From PALSA-505 sp036495485 (GTDB lineage: Bacteria; Actinomycetota; Actinomycetes; Streptosporangiales; Streptosporangiaceae), in contig DASXMU010000457.1 of assembly GCA_036495485.1 (NCBI GenBank), positions 1 through 33,858 on the forward strand: a DNA stretch of 33,858 bases, given 5' to 3'. Made by a program: the position numbers and the translations under genes. The first letter of the stretch is position 1; each line of letters starts with the position of its first letter. The notes below the pieces were generated by a model. It searched no databases. It was not told the origin of the DNA and saw only the letters and a list, made by a program, of their open reading frames with translations. Shown here one piece after another: positions 21,177-28,919 of the stretch.

Positions 21177-22856
21177 TTACGGTACTTGCGGTTGCCCGGT
21201 GACCATGCGGCTGGTCAGGCTCACGTTCGCGGTCCGGCTGATGAGGCTGGCGGAGAAGTCCTTGAGCTGGGCACGCTGACCGGCGGTATGTGGTGCGTCG
21301 AGGGTGGTGAACTCGACCCAGGTCAAGATCAGGTAGTGGCCCTTGATCTCGGCTTCTTCCAGCCCGGTGCCCTTGGTCAGGCTGTGTGTGGGGCCGCTCG
21401 CGGCGGTCAGCTGAGCGATGAACTGGCTGGACCCGGTGACCCTGCCCACCTTGCCCGAGCCGGCCGAATCGGCCAGGTTCAGCACGCCGATGGTCCCCAT
21501 CAGCTTCTGCTGCGAGTCCAGGTAACTGGCCCGCATGACCTGAGTGCAGCCGTACTTGCGGACCGCTGCCTGCAGCCTCCCGCCGAACAAGGCACTGGCA
21601 CAGTGGGTGCTGGCCGCCTGCACCGTCCTGACGTAGTCAGCGCTGCCGGCCGCGAACTGGGCGGGGAAGAGCTGGCTGAGCGTCAGCGGCGTGGGGTCGC
21701 CGGCCCGCGTGTCGATGTGCTGCCAGGTTCCCAGTGTCGGCGACGGGCTGTCGCCCGGCAGCGTGGCAGCCGGAGACGAACTGGCCGTGTTCTGGGCCTT
21801 GTGCCCACCGGAGTTCTGCAGGTACGCCATGGTCGCGACGATGGCGACGGCAGGCAGGCACACGCCGGCCATCAGCCGCCTGCGGGTGCGGCCGCGCCGC
21901 CGGGCGGCCTTGCGCGCCTTCGCCGTGGCGGCGCGGGTCAGCCCCGCCGCCCGGCGGGCGCTGTCGTGCCGTGACCAGCCGCCCGGCCTGGCCGTCTCAG
22001 CCTCATCGGTGTCCGCCGCGAAGGCCGGCGGCCGGCCCACGGGAACCAGGGCCTGCGCACTGTCCAAGCTGGCAGCGTCCAGGCTGGCGGCCCAGGAGCC
22101 GATGTCGTCGCCGGTGAACGTGGCGCTTGTGTCAGGGCGCTCAGCCAGGGCTACCCCGCCGCCCGGCCCCGGCGGCGCGATGCCCGCATCACCGGTGTCC
22201 GCCCAGGTTGGCGCAGGGACGAGCGGGAAAGCCGCGGACACATCGGCTGGCGCGGCCGGAGCCTCAGCCGATGCCGGGACCGGCGCCGAAGACTGGTTCC
22301 AGGCGGCGAACTGGGGCTGTGAGTACTGCGGGCCCGGCTCGCCTGGCTTCGGCGGGAACCCGTTGGCGGGGCCTCGTCCTGACCGCCCGGCCCGGGGGGC
22401 CGGTACCTCCCGGCGGGGGGCCGGCCCGCCGGGGCGCGGCGGCGGCTGGTAGCCGTTGGCGTCCTGTGGGCTGCGGCGGTCCTGTGGGCCACGGCGGTCC
22501 GGTGCGGCGCGGCGGTCCTGCGGAGGCTGGCTGTTGCCCGAATGGCGGCCGTGCCGTGGGCCGGGCCGCTGCTCCCTGGGCGGGCTGGCGGGCGGCACGG
22601 CCGGCTCGCGCCCGTTCGGGGCAGCCGCGGTGTGCCCGTTCAGGGCGGCCTGCACGGCTCCGTTGCCAGCGTGGCTCGCATGGCCGGTGGGAACCGGCGG
22701 GACGTAGCTGCTGTATATGCGGTCGAACTCTTCCGTGCTGAAGCCACCCGGATCGTCGTCGGACTGCTCTCGCACGGGTGCTTCGGCACGGTGCCCGGGC
22801 CGGTGTCCCCGCCACTGGTCAGGCGGAGCCGTGACCTGTTCGCCCTGATGGCCCAT
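21177..22856 (-). CDS. single-pass membrane protein, long Pro-rich cytoplasmic region (paralogue 1)
   Basis: Function unknown. With the ATG at 22856 it has 559 residues; an ATG at 22889 would add 11. The shorter start is preferred because GATACT at 22865-22870 lies 8 nt before it, as expected for a leaderless transcript, and neither start has a good ribosome-binding site. About 300 residues of Pro/Gly/Arg/Ala-rich, probably disordered sequence precede a basic stretch (ARRRGRTRRR) and one transmembrane helix. The extracellular part, about 200 residues, shares its two-cysteine pattern with the downstream gene. The long disordered region with short QDRR-type repeats suggests a scaffold or envelope role; this is inference. 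Confidence 0.8.
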   Translation of the reverse strand: MGHQGEQVTAPPDQWRGHRPGHRAEAPVREQSDDDPGGFSTEEFDRIYSSYVPPVPTGHASHAGNGAVQAALNGHTAAAPNGREPAVPPASPPREQRPGPRHGRHSGNSQPPQDRRAAPDRRGPQDRRSPQDANGYQPPPRPGGPAPRREVPAPRAGRSGRGPANGFPPKPGEPGPQYSQPQFAAWNQSSAPVPASAEAPAAPADVSAAFPLVPAPTWADTGDAGIAPPGPGGGVALAERPDTSATFTGDDIGSWAASLDAASLDSAQALVPVGRPPAFAADTDEAETARPGGWSRHDSARRAAGLTRAATAKARKAARRRGRTRRRLMAGVCLPAVAIVATMAYLQNSGGHKAQNTASSSPAATLPGDSPSPTLGTWQHIDTRAGDPTPLTLSQLFPAQFAAGSADYVRTVQAASTHCASALFGGRLQAAVRKYGCTQVMRASYLDSQQKLMGTIGVLNLADSAGSGKVGRVTGSSQFIAQLTAASGPTHSLTKGTGLEEAEIKGHYLILTWVEFTTLDAPHTAGQRAQLKDFSASLISRTANVSLTSRMVTGQPQVP

Positions 22857-23168
22857 GTCGCGAGAGTATCGCTGCGTGCGCCGCCACATGCGTTGTCCGG
22901 AGTTTTCCCTGGTTGCAGCGGCGGCAACAAACTTCTATCTATACTGTGCGCGGTGGGATCCGGCGCTGGCCGGCGGGAAGTTCGTTCGCTTTGCCAAGCT
23001 CGCTACCTGGCCGGTATCCTCCCTTAGGCGTCTGTCCGCATTCGCGTACCTGAGGGCTCCATCGCAGCGGAGTGCACCACGGGGTGGATGATGGACCATG
23101 GCTGTCGCGTTCCCGACTCGGGGAGCGAGTCAAGTCCCTTGATCAGCTGCATACATGAAGGCATGACT
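22857..23168 (+). promoter_or_regulatory. divergent control region and long leader of rplM-rpsI
   Basis: These 312 nt separate the minus-strand membrane-protein gene from rplM. TATACT at 22940-22945 is the best -10 box in the window; no -35 at 16-18 nt is convincing (TTGCAG lies 21 nt away). If used, it gives rplM a leader of about 215 nt. The leader holds GACTCG/CGAGTC (23115-23120 with 23126-23131, loop GGGAG) shortly before the start. In E. coli, L13 represses rplM-rpsI through the rplM leader, so a similar role is possible but not shown. On the other strand, GATACT at 22865-22870 may drive the divergent gene. Confidence 0.45.
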
Positions 23169-23612
23169 GTGCGCACTTTTAGCCCGAAGGCCGGCGACAT
23201 CCAGCGGCAATGGCACGTCGTCGACGCGTCTGACGTCGTCCTTGGACGGCTGGCCAGCCAGGTTGCGGTACTACTACGCGGCAAGCACAAGCCCATATTC
23301 GCTCCGCACATCGACACCGGCGACTTCGTCATCGTGGTCAACGCCGAGAAGGTCGCGCTCAGCGGCAAGAAGCTGGAGCAGAAGCACGCCTACCGGCACT
23401 CCGGGTACCCGGGCGGGCTGAGCGCGATCGCCTACGGCGACCTGCTGGCCAGGCACCCCGAGCGGGTGGTCGAGAAGGCGGTCAAGGGGATGCTGCCGAA
23501 GAACTCACTGGGCAGGCAGATGCTGCGCAAGCTCAAGGTGTACGCGGGTCCTGAGCACCCGCATCAGGCGCAGCGGCCCGAGCCGTTCGAGATCACACAG
23601 ATCGCGCAATAG
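23169..23612 (+). CDS. rplM: 50S ribosomal protein L13
   Basis: L13 is an early-assembly large-subunit protein. The GTG at 23169 gives 147 residues and the usual beginning RTFSPKAGDIQRQWHVVDA; GAAGG at 23156-23160 is well spaced for it. The ATG two codons upstream (23163) is an alternative but sits only 2 nt from that site. The blocks VVLGRLASQVAVLLRGKHKP, FAPHIDTGDFVIVVNAEKV, YRHSGYPGG and GMLPKNSLGRQML are diagnostic. It forms the conserved rplM-rpsI pair, interrupted here by a structured 168-nt spacer. Confidence 0.97.
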   Translation: MRTFSPKAGDIQRQWHVVDASDVVLGRLASQVAVLLRGKHKPIFAPHIDTGDFVIVVNAEKVALSGKKLEQKHAYRHSGYPGGLSAIAYGDLLARHPERVVEKAVKGMLPKNSLGRQMLRKLKVYAGPEHPHQAQRPEPFEITQIAQ

Positions 23613-23636
23613 GTGCTGTGCTTTCCATGAAGTTTC

Positions 23637-23736
23637 GGGTTATTCAAGAAACCGGCTCCGGCAGCTGTGGCAGCCACAGCACCGACACCCGGGCAGACCC
23701 GCCGGGCCTGCCCTCGCTAGTCGGTTTGAATAACCC
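23637..23736 (+). repeat. branched inverted-repeat element between rplM and rpsI
   Basis: An outer stem GGGTTATTCAA/TTGAATAACCC (23637-23647 with 23726-23736) continues, after a 3-nt GAA bulge, as ACCGGCT/AGTCGGT (23651-23657 with 23719-23725, one G-U). It encloses two hairpins: GCTGTGG/CCACAGC (23664-23670 with 23674-23680, loop CAG) and GGGCAG/CTGCCC (23691-23696 with 23708-23713). The TTATTCAA...TTGAATAA core is shared with the element after rpsD. It begins 24 nt after the rplM stop and ends 44 nt before rpsI. It may be a regulatory RNA or a palindromic repeat. Confidence 0.8.
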
Positions 23737-23780
23737 TCACTGGCTGCAGGCACCGACCAGGAAGCATGAGGGAATGAATC

Positions 23781-24305
23781 GTGGCTGAGCCCACAACAGC
23801 GCTGGCGCCGGACGAGAGCGTCGCGGCCGAGACCGAGACCGAGAACTTCGCCTCCGAGTACACCACGGAGACCGCGCCGGACGCCGGAGCACGTGGCACG
23901 GGCCGCAGGCAGGTCCCATCGGGCAACGCCGCAGGCACCGGCCGCCGCAAGGAGGCCATCGCACGGGTTCGCATCGCCGCGGGCACGGGCAAGTGGCAGA
24001 TCAACAACCGGACGCTGGACGGCTACTTCCCCAACAAGGTGCACCAGCAGCTCGTCAACGAGCCGTTCGTCGTCCTGGGTGCTGAGGGCCGGTTCGACGT
24101 GATCGCCCGCATCACCGGTGGCGGCGTGTCCGGCCAGGCAGGTGCGCTGCGGCTGGGGATCGCCCGGGCGCTGGTGCTGGTGGACCCGGAGAGCCGCCCG
24201 GCCCTGAAGAAGGCCGGGTTCCTCACCCGCGACGCCAGGGTCAAGGAGCGCAAGAAGTACGGGCTCAAGAAGGCCCGCAAGGCACCTCAGTACTCCAAGC
24301 GCTAG
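23781..24305 (+). CDS. rpsI: 30S ribosomal protein S9, with acidic N-terminal extension
   Basis: S9 reaches the P-site tRNA anticodon loop with its C-terminal tail. It has 174 residues against about 130 for minimal S9. The core begins near residue 52 (GTGRRKEAIARVRI) and includes NNRTLDGYFPNK and ITGGGVSGQAGALRLGIARAL; the end is the invariant KKYGLKKARKAPQYSKR. Residues 1-35 are acidic (Glu, Thr, Ala), followed by a short basic linker. Such extensions occur in other actinobacteria. The GTG at 23781 is preceded by GAGGGAATGA. Confidence 0.97.
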   Translation: MAEPTTALAPDESVAAETETENFASEYTTETAPDAGARGTGRRQVPSGNAAGTGRRKEAIARVRIAAGTGKWQINNRTLDGYFPNKVHQQLVNEPFVVLGAEGRFDVIARITGGGVSGQAGALRLGIARALVLVDPESRPALKKAGFLTRDARVKERKKYGLKKARKAPQYSKR

Positions 24306-24464
24306 ATGCCAGGGCGCTTTGCCGCCCCGGTATGTGAAGTACATCAAGCCAGGTTGCGCGGACGAGGCGGCTCACCACGCTCGCCCGGTCTTCGACCGGC
24401 TTCGCCATGGCCCGCAGTGCTAGCCGGGGGCTACGCCCCGAGAACCAGCAGAGGATACCCGTCT
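24306..24464 (+). other. rpsI-glmM gap with several hairpins
   Basis: No gene in these 159 nt. Perfect short dyads are GGGCG/CGCCC (24312-24327), CCGGTC-TTC-GACCGG (24385-24399) and GGGGC-TAC-GCCCC (24427-24439). The first is well placed to attenuate or end the rplM-rpsI transcript. The last lies close to the glmM ribosome-binding site (AGAGGA). No known riboswitch or ribozyme was recognised. Confidence 0.4.
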
Positions 24465-25856
24465 ATGGGCCGGCTCTTCGGAACGGATGGCGTCCGGGGG
24501 GTCGCCGGTTACGATCTGACCGCCCGGCTGGCCATGGACCTGGCCGCGGCCGCGGCGCAGACGCTGGGTGACGCGGGCGCGTTCGCCGCTGCCCGCGCTA
24601 CCAGCAGGCGCCCGTTCGCCGTCCTCGGCCGGGATCCGAGAGCGTCCGGTGAGTACCTGGAGGCCGCTGTCGTGGCCGGGCTGACCGGCTCGGGCGTGGA
24701 CGTGCTCAGGCTGGGGGTGATCCCCACCCCGGCCGTGGCATACCTGACCGGTGTGCTGGGCGCCGAGTTCGGCGTGATGCTGTCGGCCAGCCATAACCCG
24801 GCGCCGGACAACGGCATCAAGTTCTTCGGCACTGGCGGCCTGAAGCTGCCCGATGACGTCGAGGACGACATCGAGGACAGGCTCAAACGGCAGGACACGG
24901 TGCCCCCCGGGCCACCAGCCGCCGGCTTTGGCCGGGTCCGCGATGGCTCGGCCGAGCGGGAGCGTTACCTGGACCACCTGGCCGCCTCGCTGCGGCAGGA
25001 GGACGGCCCGGCGGCCAGTCAGCCCCTGGCCGGGCTGCGGGTCGTCGTCGACTGCGCGCACGGTGCCGCCTATGCCATGGCGCCCGCGGCGCTCAGGCGC
25101 GCGGGAGCCGATGTCATCGCCATCGGCGCCGAACCCGACGGCCTGAACATCAACCAGGGCTGCGGCTCGACCTCACTCGGCGCCCTGTCGGCCGCGGTGG
25201 TCGCCAGCAACGCAGACGCCGGCATCGCGCACGACGGCGACGCCGACCGCTGCCTGGCCGTGGACGCCGCCGGGCGCCCGGTCGACGGCGACCAGATCCT
25301 CGCCATCCTCGCGCTCGGCTTCCAGGAGGCTGGCAAGCTCAAGGGTGGCACAGTCGTCGCCACGGTCATGTCCAACCTGGGCTTCAGGCTGGCCATGAGC
25401 GACGCCGGAATCCAGGTGGTGGAGACCGCGGTCGGCGACCGGTATGTGCTCAAGGCCATGCGTGCCGGGCAGTACGTGCTCGGCGGCGAGCAGTCCGGTC
25501 ACATCATCCTGCTCGAGCACGCGACCACGGGGGACGGGATACTCACCGGGCTGCAGTTGCTCGCCACCGTCGCGCGCAGTGGTAAGCCGCTGGCCGAACT
25601 GGCCACCGCGATGACCAGGTACCCGCAGGTGCTCATCAACGTCCAGGGCGTGGACAAGTCCCGGGTCAGCTCGGCACCGGAGCTGGCGGCCGCCGTCGCC
25701 GCCGCCGAGACCGAGCTGGGCACGCTCGGCCGGGTGCTCGTCCGGCCGAGCGGCACCGAGCCCACGGTCAGGGTCATGGTCGAGGCCGCCGACGCCGTCG
25801 CGGCCGAACGCGTGGCCGGCCAGCTCGCCGAATCCGTCCGCGCCGCCCTCGGCTGA
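24465..25856 (+). CDS. glmM: phosphoglucosamine mutase
   Basis: Interconverts glucosamine-6-phosphate and glucosamine-1-phosphate for peptidoglycan precursor synthesis. The ATG at 24465 gives 463 residues and the canonical start GRLFGTDGVRG; a longer upstream frame lacks similarity. The phosphoserine loop is SASHNP with S109 as the probable phosphorylated residue. The metal-binding loop (DGDADR), sugar-specificity loop (GGEQSGH) and phosphate-binding loop (RPSGTEPTVRVM) follow in the usual order. rplM-rpsI-glmM is conserved in actinobacteria. A ribosome-binding site AGAGGA lies 9 nt upstream. Confidence 0.98.
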   Translation: MGRLFGTDGVRGVAGYDLTARLAMDLAAAAAQTLGDAGAFAAARATSRRPFAVLGRDPRASGEYLEAAVVAGLTGSGVDVLRLGVIPTPAVAYLTGVLGAEFGVMLSASHNPAPDNGIKFFGTGGLKLPDDVEDDIEDRLKRQDTVPPGPPAAGFGRVRDGSAERERYLDHLAASLRQEDGPAASQPLAGLRVVVDCAHGAAYAMAPAALRRAGADVIAIGAEPDGLNINQGCGSTSLGALSAAVVASNADAGIAHDGDADRCLAVDAAGRPVDGDQILAILALGFQEAGKLKGGTVVATVMSNLGFRLAMSDAGIQVVETAVGDRYVLKAMRAGQYVLGGEQSGHIILLEHATTGDGILTGLQLLATVARSGKPLAELATAMTRYPQVLINVQGVDKSRVSSAPELAAAVAAAETELGTLGRVLVRPSGTEPTVRVMVEAADAVAAERVAGQLAESVRAALG

Positions 25857-25898
25857 CCTCTCTATGCTGCCGGCCCGGCGGATCTGTAATCTCGGCTT

Positions 25899-25931
25899 GT
25901 TCGCTCAGAGCGAACGCAAAGCTTTTCTCCG
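25899..25931 (+). terminator. palindrome after glmM, possible terminator
   Basis: GTTCGCTC-A-GAGCGAAC (25899-25915) is a perfect 17-nt dyad 42 nt past the glmM stop; as RNA it would be a 7-bp stem with a CAG loop. CAAAGCTTTTCTCC follows, which includes a short T-run. A weak terminator is the likeliest reading. The half-sites face the opposite way to actinobacterial LexA boxes. Confidence 0.45.
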
Positions 25932-26060
25932 GCCCCAGGCAGCGAGGATGCCTGGTGCGCGCGAGGCGGCGATGATCATGGTGAGAGCTGGCCTGGGTGG
26001 TGATCATGAGTGATCAGATGGCTGGCCGAAGAGCTGACTGGATCGCGGAGGCTGATCGGG

Positions 26061-27617
26061 ATGAGGCAGGCACACGAGGTCGCCAAGGTGCGCGTGGCCG
26101 AGGGCGCGCTGATGGCCACGCTGCCCGAGGGGGCGCTGATGCGCCGGGCCGCGTTCGGCCTGGCGTCGGTGTGCGCCGGGCTGCTCGCCAAGCCCTACGG
26201 GGCGCGGGTGGTCGTGCTGGCCGGGAGCGGCGACAACGGCGGTGACGCGCTCTACGCCGGGGCGTTCCTGGCCAGGCGCGGTGCACGGGTCCACGCGATC
26301 ACGGCGGGCTCGCGGACCCACAGCGGCGGCGCCGGGGCCCTGCGGCAGGCGGGGGGGCGGCTGGCCGCCCCGGACGGGCGGGTGACGCCGGGGCTGATCC
26401 AGCAGGCGGATTTGATCATCGATGGCATGCTCGGCATCGGTGGCAGGGGCGGGCTGCGCGAGCCGCAGGCGTCGCTGGCCGCGCGCGCGGCCGGGTCACG
26501 GGCGATCGTGGTCGCCGTAGACCTGCCGAGCGGTATCGACGCCGACACCGGGGAAGTGCACGGCGTGGCGGTGCAGGCGGACGTCACGGTGACGTTCGGG
26601 ACGTGGAAACCCGGGCTGCTGGTGGACCCAGGGGCCGGGCAGGCTGGAATGACCGAGCTGGCCGACATCGGGCTCGCGCCGTATCTGGGCGCGCCCGGCC
26701 TGGTGGCGCTGCAATCGGCCGACGTCTCCCGGCTGCTCCCGCTGCCCTCGGCTGAGTCCGACAAGTACCGGCGCGGGGTGCTCGGTGTGGTCGCGGGCAG
26801 CGACCGGTTCACCGGCGCCGCCTGGCTCGCGGTCGGCGGCGGCCTGCACGGCGGCGCCGGGATGATCAGGCTGGTGTCGGCCGGGGCCGCCGCCGGCGTG
26901 GTCAGGCAGCACTGGCCGGAGGCCGTCATTACGGTGCCAGGGCCGGGGGCCGAGCCTGCGCAGACACTGCGCACGGCGGGGCGGGTGCAAGCCTGGACCA
27001 TCGGGCCGGGGATGGGCACCGATGAACGTGCGGCAGGCCTCCTCAGGCAGGTGCTCGCCAGCGACGTGCCGGTGCTCGTGGACGCCGACGGGCTGACCCT
27101 GGCCGCTGCCGAGCCCGGCCTGCTGCGACGGCAGGCGCCGACGTTGCTCACCCCGCACGCTGGCGAGCTCGCCAGGCTGCTCGGCGCGGACCGGGCCGAC
27201 GTGGAGGCGCGGCGGCTGGAGCACGTGCGCAGGGCGGCGGACCAGCTCGGTGTGACCGTGCTGCTCAAGGGGTCCACGACGCTGATCGCCAGCCCTGACG
27301 GCGGATCGCCGGTTCACATGAACCCGACAGGTACGCCGTGGCTGGCGACCGCAGGCAGCGGCGATGTCCTGTCCGGCCTGGCCGGTGCGCTGCTCGCCCA
27401 GGGGCTGAGTGCCGTTGACGCGGCCGCTGTTGCGGCCTACCTGCACGGCCTGGCCGCCAGGCTTGCTGCGACCGGCGAGGACGCCGCGGATCCGGAGGAG
27501 CACGTACCGGTACACACGGATTCCGCCGCCGCGCCTATCGGCGCGTCCGACGTTGTGCAGGCGTTGCCTGCCGCGATCCGGGCCGTGCGCAGGGGCGCGC
27601 AGCTAGGCGGGGATTGA
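26061..27617 (+). CDS. nnr: bifunctional NAD(P)HX epimerase / dehydratase
   Basis: Repairs hydrated NADH and NADPH: the N-terminal domain epimerises the hydrate and the C-terminal domain dehydrates it using ADP. The ATG at 26061 follows GGAGG at 26047-26051 and gives 518 residues; upstream frame extension lacks a ribosome-binding site. The YjeF_N domain (about 1-215) shows GSGDNGGD (55-62) and AVDLPSGIDADTGEV (152-166). The ribokinase-like domain (about 225-515) shows KYRRG (235-239), GPGMG (315-319), LTPHAGELARLL (363-374) and AGSGDVLSG (431-439). It precedes alr, as in other actinobacteria. Confidence 0.96.
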   Translation: MRQAHEVAKVRVAEGALMATLPEGALMRRAAFGLASVCAGLLAKPYGARVVVLAGSGDNGGDALYAGAFLARRGARVHAITAGSRTHSGGAGALRQAGGRLAAPDGRVTPGLIQQADLIIDGMLGIGGRGGLREPQASLAARAAGSRAIVVAVDLPSGIDADTGEVHGVAVQADVTVTFGTWKPGLLVDPGAGQAGMTELADIGLAPYLGAPGLVALQSADVSRLLPLPSAESDKYRRGVLGVVAGSDRFTGAAWLAVGGGLHGGAGMIRLVSAGAAAGVVRQHWPEAVITVPGPGAEPAQTLRTAGRVQAWTIGPGMGTDERAAGLLRQVLASDVPVLVDADGLTLAAAEPGLLRRQAPTLLTPHAGELARLLGADRADVEARRLEHVRRAADQLGVTVLLKGSTTLIASPDGGSPVHMNPTGTPWLATAGSGDVLSGLAGALLAQGLSAVDAAAVAAYLHGLAARLAATGEDAADPEEHVPVHTDSAAAPIGASDVVQALPAAIRAVRRGAQLGGD

Positions 27618-27736
27618 GCCGGCGCACAAGCTGAGCGTGTGCGTGTGGGTTCGCCGGGCACCGTCCGGGAGTCAAATTCCAGATAACCGGGCGGCTGAGG
27701 GCCAGCGGAGGGACCGGGGCACCGGGCGGGGCCTGG

Positions 27737-27742
27737 CACACT
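27737..27742 (+). promoter_or_regulatory. candidate -10 of a leaderless alr transcript
   Basis: CACACT ends 6 nt before the alr GTG (27749), and no ribosome-binding site precedes that start. This is the layout of leaderless actinobacterial genes, in which transcription begins on the start codon. No clear -35 was identified. Confidence 0.3.
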
Positions 27743-27748
27743 GTCGTC

Positions 27749-28864
27749 GTGGATGTTACCGGTGAAGTTGTTGTCGATACGGGTGTGATCAGGGAGAACA
27801 CCGCCGCGCTGCGGGAGCGGGTGCGGGGGGCCGGGGTCATGGCCGTGGTGAAGGCGGACGGGTACGGGCATGGGATGGTGGGGGCCGCCAGGGCGGCGCT
27901 GAGCGGGGGGGCCGGCTGGCTCGGGGTGACGACGGTGGGCGAGGCGGTCGCGCTGCGCGAGGCTGGGATCGCGGCGCCGGTGCTCTGCCTGCTGGACGAT
28001 CCGGAGGCGAAGCACGGGGAGGCTATCTCGCGGGGGGTCGACCTGGGGGTTGGGTCGGCTGTGACGTTGCGGCGGGTCATCGCGGCGGCGCGGCAGGCCG
28101 GGCGAGCGGCCCGGGTGCATCTGAAGGCGGACACGGGGATGTCGCGCGGCGGGGCGACGGCGGCCGACTGGCCGGGGCTGGTGGACGCGGCGCTCACCGC
28201 GCAGGCGGAGTCGTGTCTCGAGGTTACCGGGCTGTGGTCGCATATGGCCTGCGCCGACATGCCGGGGCATCCGTCGGTCATGGCGCAGCTCAGCGCGTTC
28301 GGGGATGCGGTGGAGCGGGCCGAGAAGGCGGGGGTCAGGCCGGAGGTGCGGCATCTGGCCAATACTCCCGCCACGCTGACGCTGCCGGAGGCGTGGTATG
28401 ACCTGGTGCGGCCTGGCGGCGGGATCTACGGGCTGTGCACGCTGCCGGGCGGGGCGCCGGAGTGGCTGCGCGGGGCGATGACGGCGCGCACCAGGCTTGT
28501 GCAGGTTAAGCGGGTGCCGCCCGGGTCGGGGGTGTCCTACGGGCATCGGTACACCACGAACGCGGAGACCACGCTGGGGCTGGTGCCGGTGGGGTATGCC
28601 GAGGGGCTGCCCCGGGCGGCGTCCGGGCGGGCGCAGGTGTTCACCGGGGGGCGGCGGTGGACGATCGCGGGGACGGTGTGCATGAACCAGTTCGTGCTCG
28701 ACCTGGGAGAGGCGCCGGCCGGGGCCGGTGACGAGGTAATACTTTTCGGGCCCGGTGATGACGGCGAGCCCACCGCGCAGGAGTGGGCCGAGACGCTCGG
28801 GACCATTTCTTATGAGATCGTTACCGCATTCGGTTGCCGGTGGCCGAAAGTTACCATTGAGTAA
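27749..28864 (+). CDS. alr: alanine racemase
   Basis: PLP-dependent conversion of L-alanine to D-alanine for peptidoglycan. It has 371 residues, the family length. The PLP lysine is K35 in VVKADGYGHG. The segments HLKADTGMSRGG and RPGGGIYG are present, and the catalytic tyrosine lies in the GVSYGHRY stretch. The C-terminal domain includes CMNQFVLDLG. The GTG at 27749 has no ribosome-binding site, hinting at leaderless translation. The first 800 bases are unusually rich in GGG codons compared with the ribosomal genes, reflecting weaker codon selection rather than clear transfer. Confidence 0.96.
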   Translation: MDVTGEVVVDTGVIRENTAALRERVRGAGVMAVVKADGYGHGMVGAARAALSGGAGWLGVTTVGEAVALREAGIAAPVLCLLDDPEAKHGEAISRGVDLGVGSAVTLRRVIAAARQAGRAARVHLKADTGMSRGGATAADWPGLVDAALTAQAESCLEVTGLWSHMACADMPGHPSVMAQLSAFGDAVERAEKAGVRPEVRHLANTPATLTLPEAWYDLVRPGGGIYGLCTLPGGAPEWLRGAMTARTRLVQVKRVPPGSGVSYGHRYTTNAETTLGLVPVGYAEGLPRAASGRAQVFTGGRRWTIAGTVCMNQFVLDLGEAPAGAGDEVILFGPGDDGEPTAQEWAETLGTISYEIVTAFGCRWPKVTIE

Positions 28865-28919
28865 CCAGGTGGCGTTCGGGTACTGACAGACGACGGCATC
28901 GCCACAGGCGGGAGGAGAG

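Noticed and set aside
20340..21974. 544-residue plus-strand open frame
   Set aside because: Antisense to the two membrane-protein genes. Its product is low-complexity, Gly/Arg-rich, with no ribosome-binding site, while the minus-strand frames show clear membrane architecture.
24306..24464. glmS-type ribozyme or other riboswitch before glmM
   Set aside because: Only short independent hairpins are visible. The pseudoknotted core of a glmS ribozyme is absent, and the gene is glmM rather than glmS.
25899..25915. GTTCGCTCAGAGCGAAC as a LexA (SOS) box
   Set aside because: LexA boxes in actinobacteria have GAAC then GTTC half-sites around four bases. Here the half-sites are in the opposite order, and the site lies after a gene.
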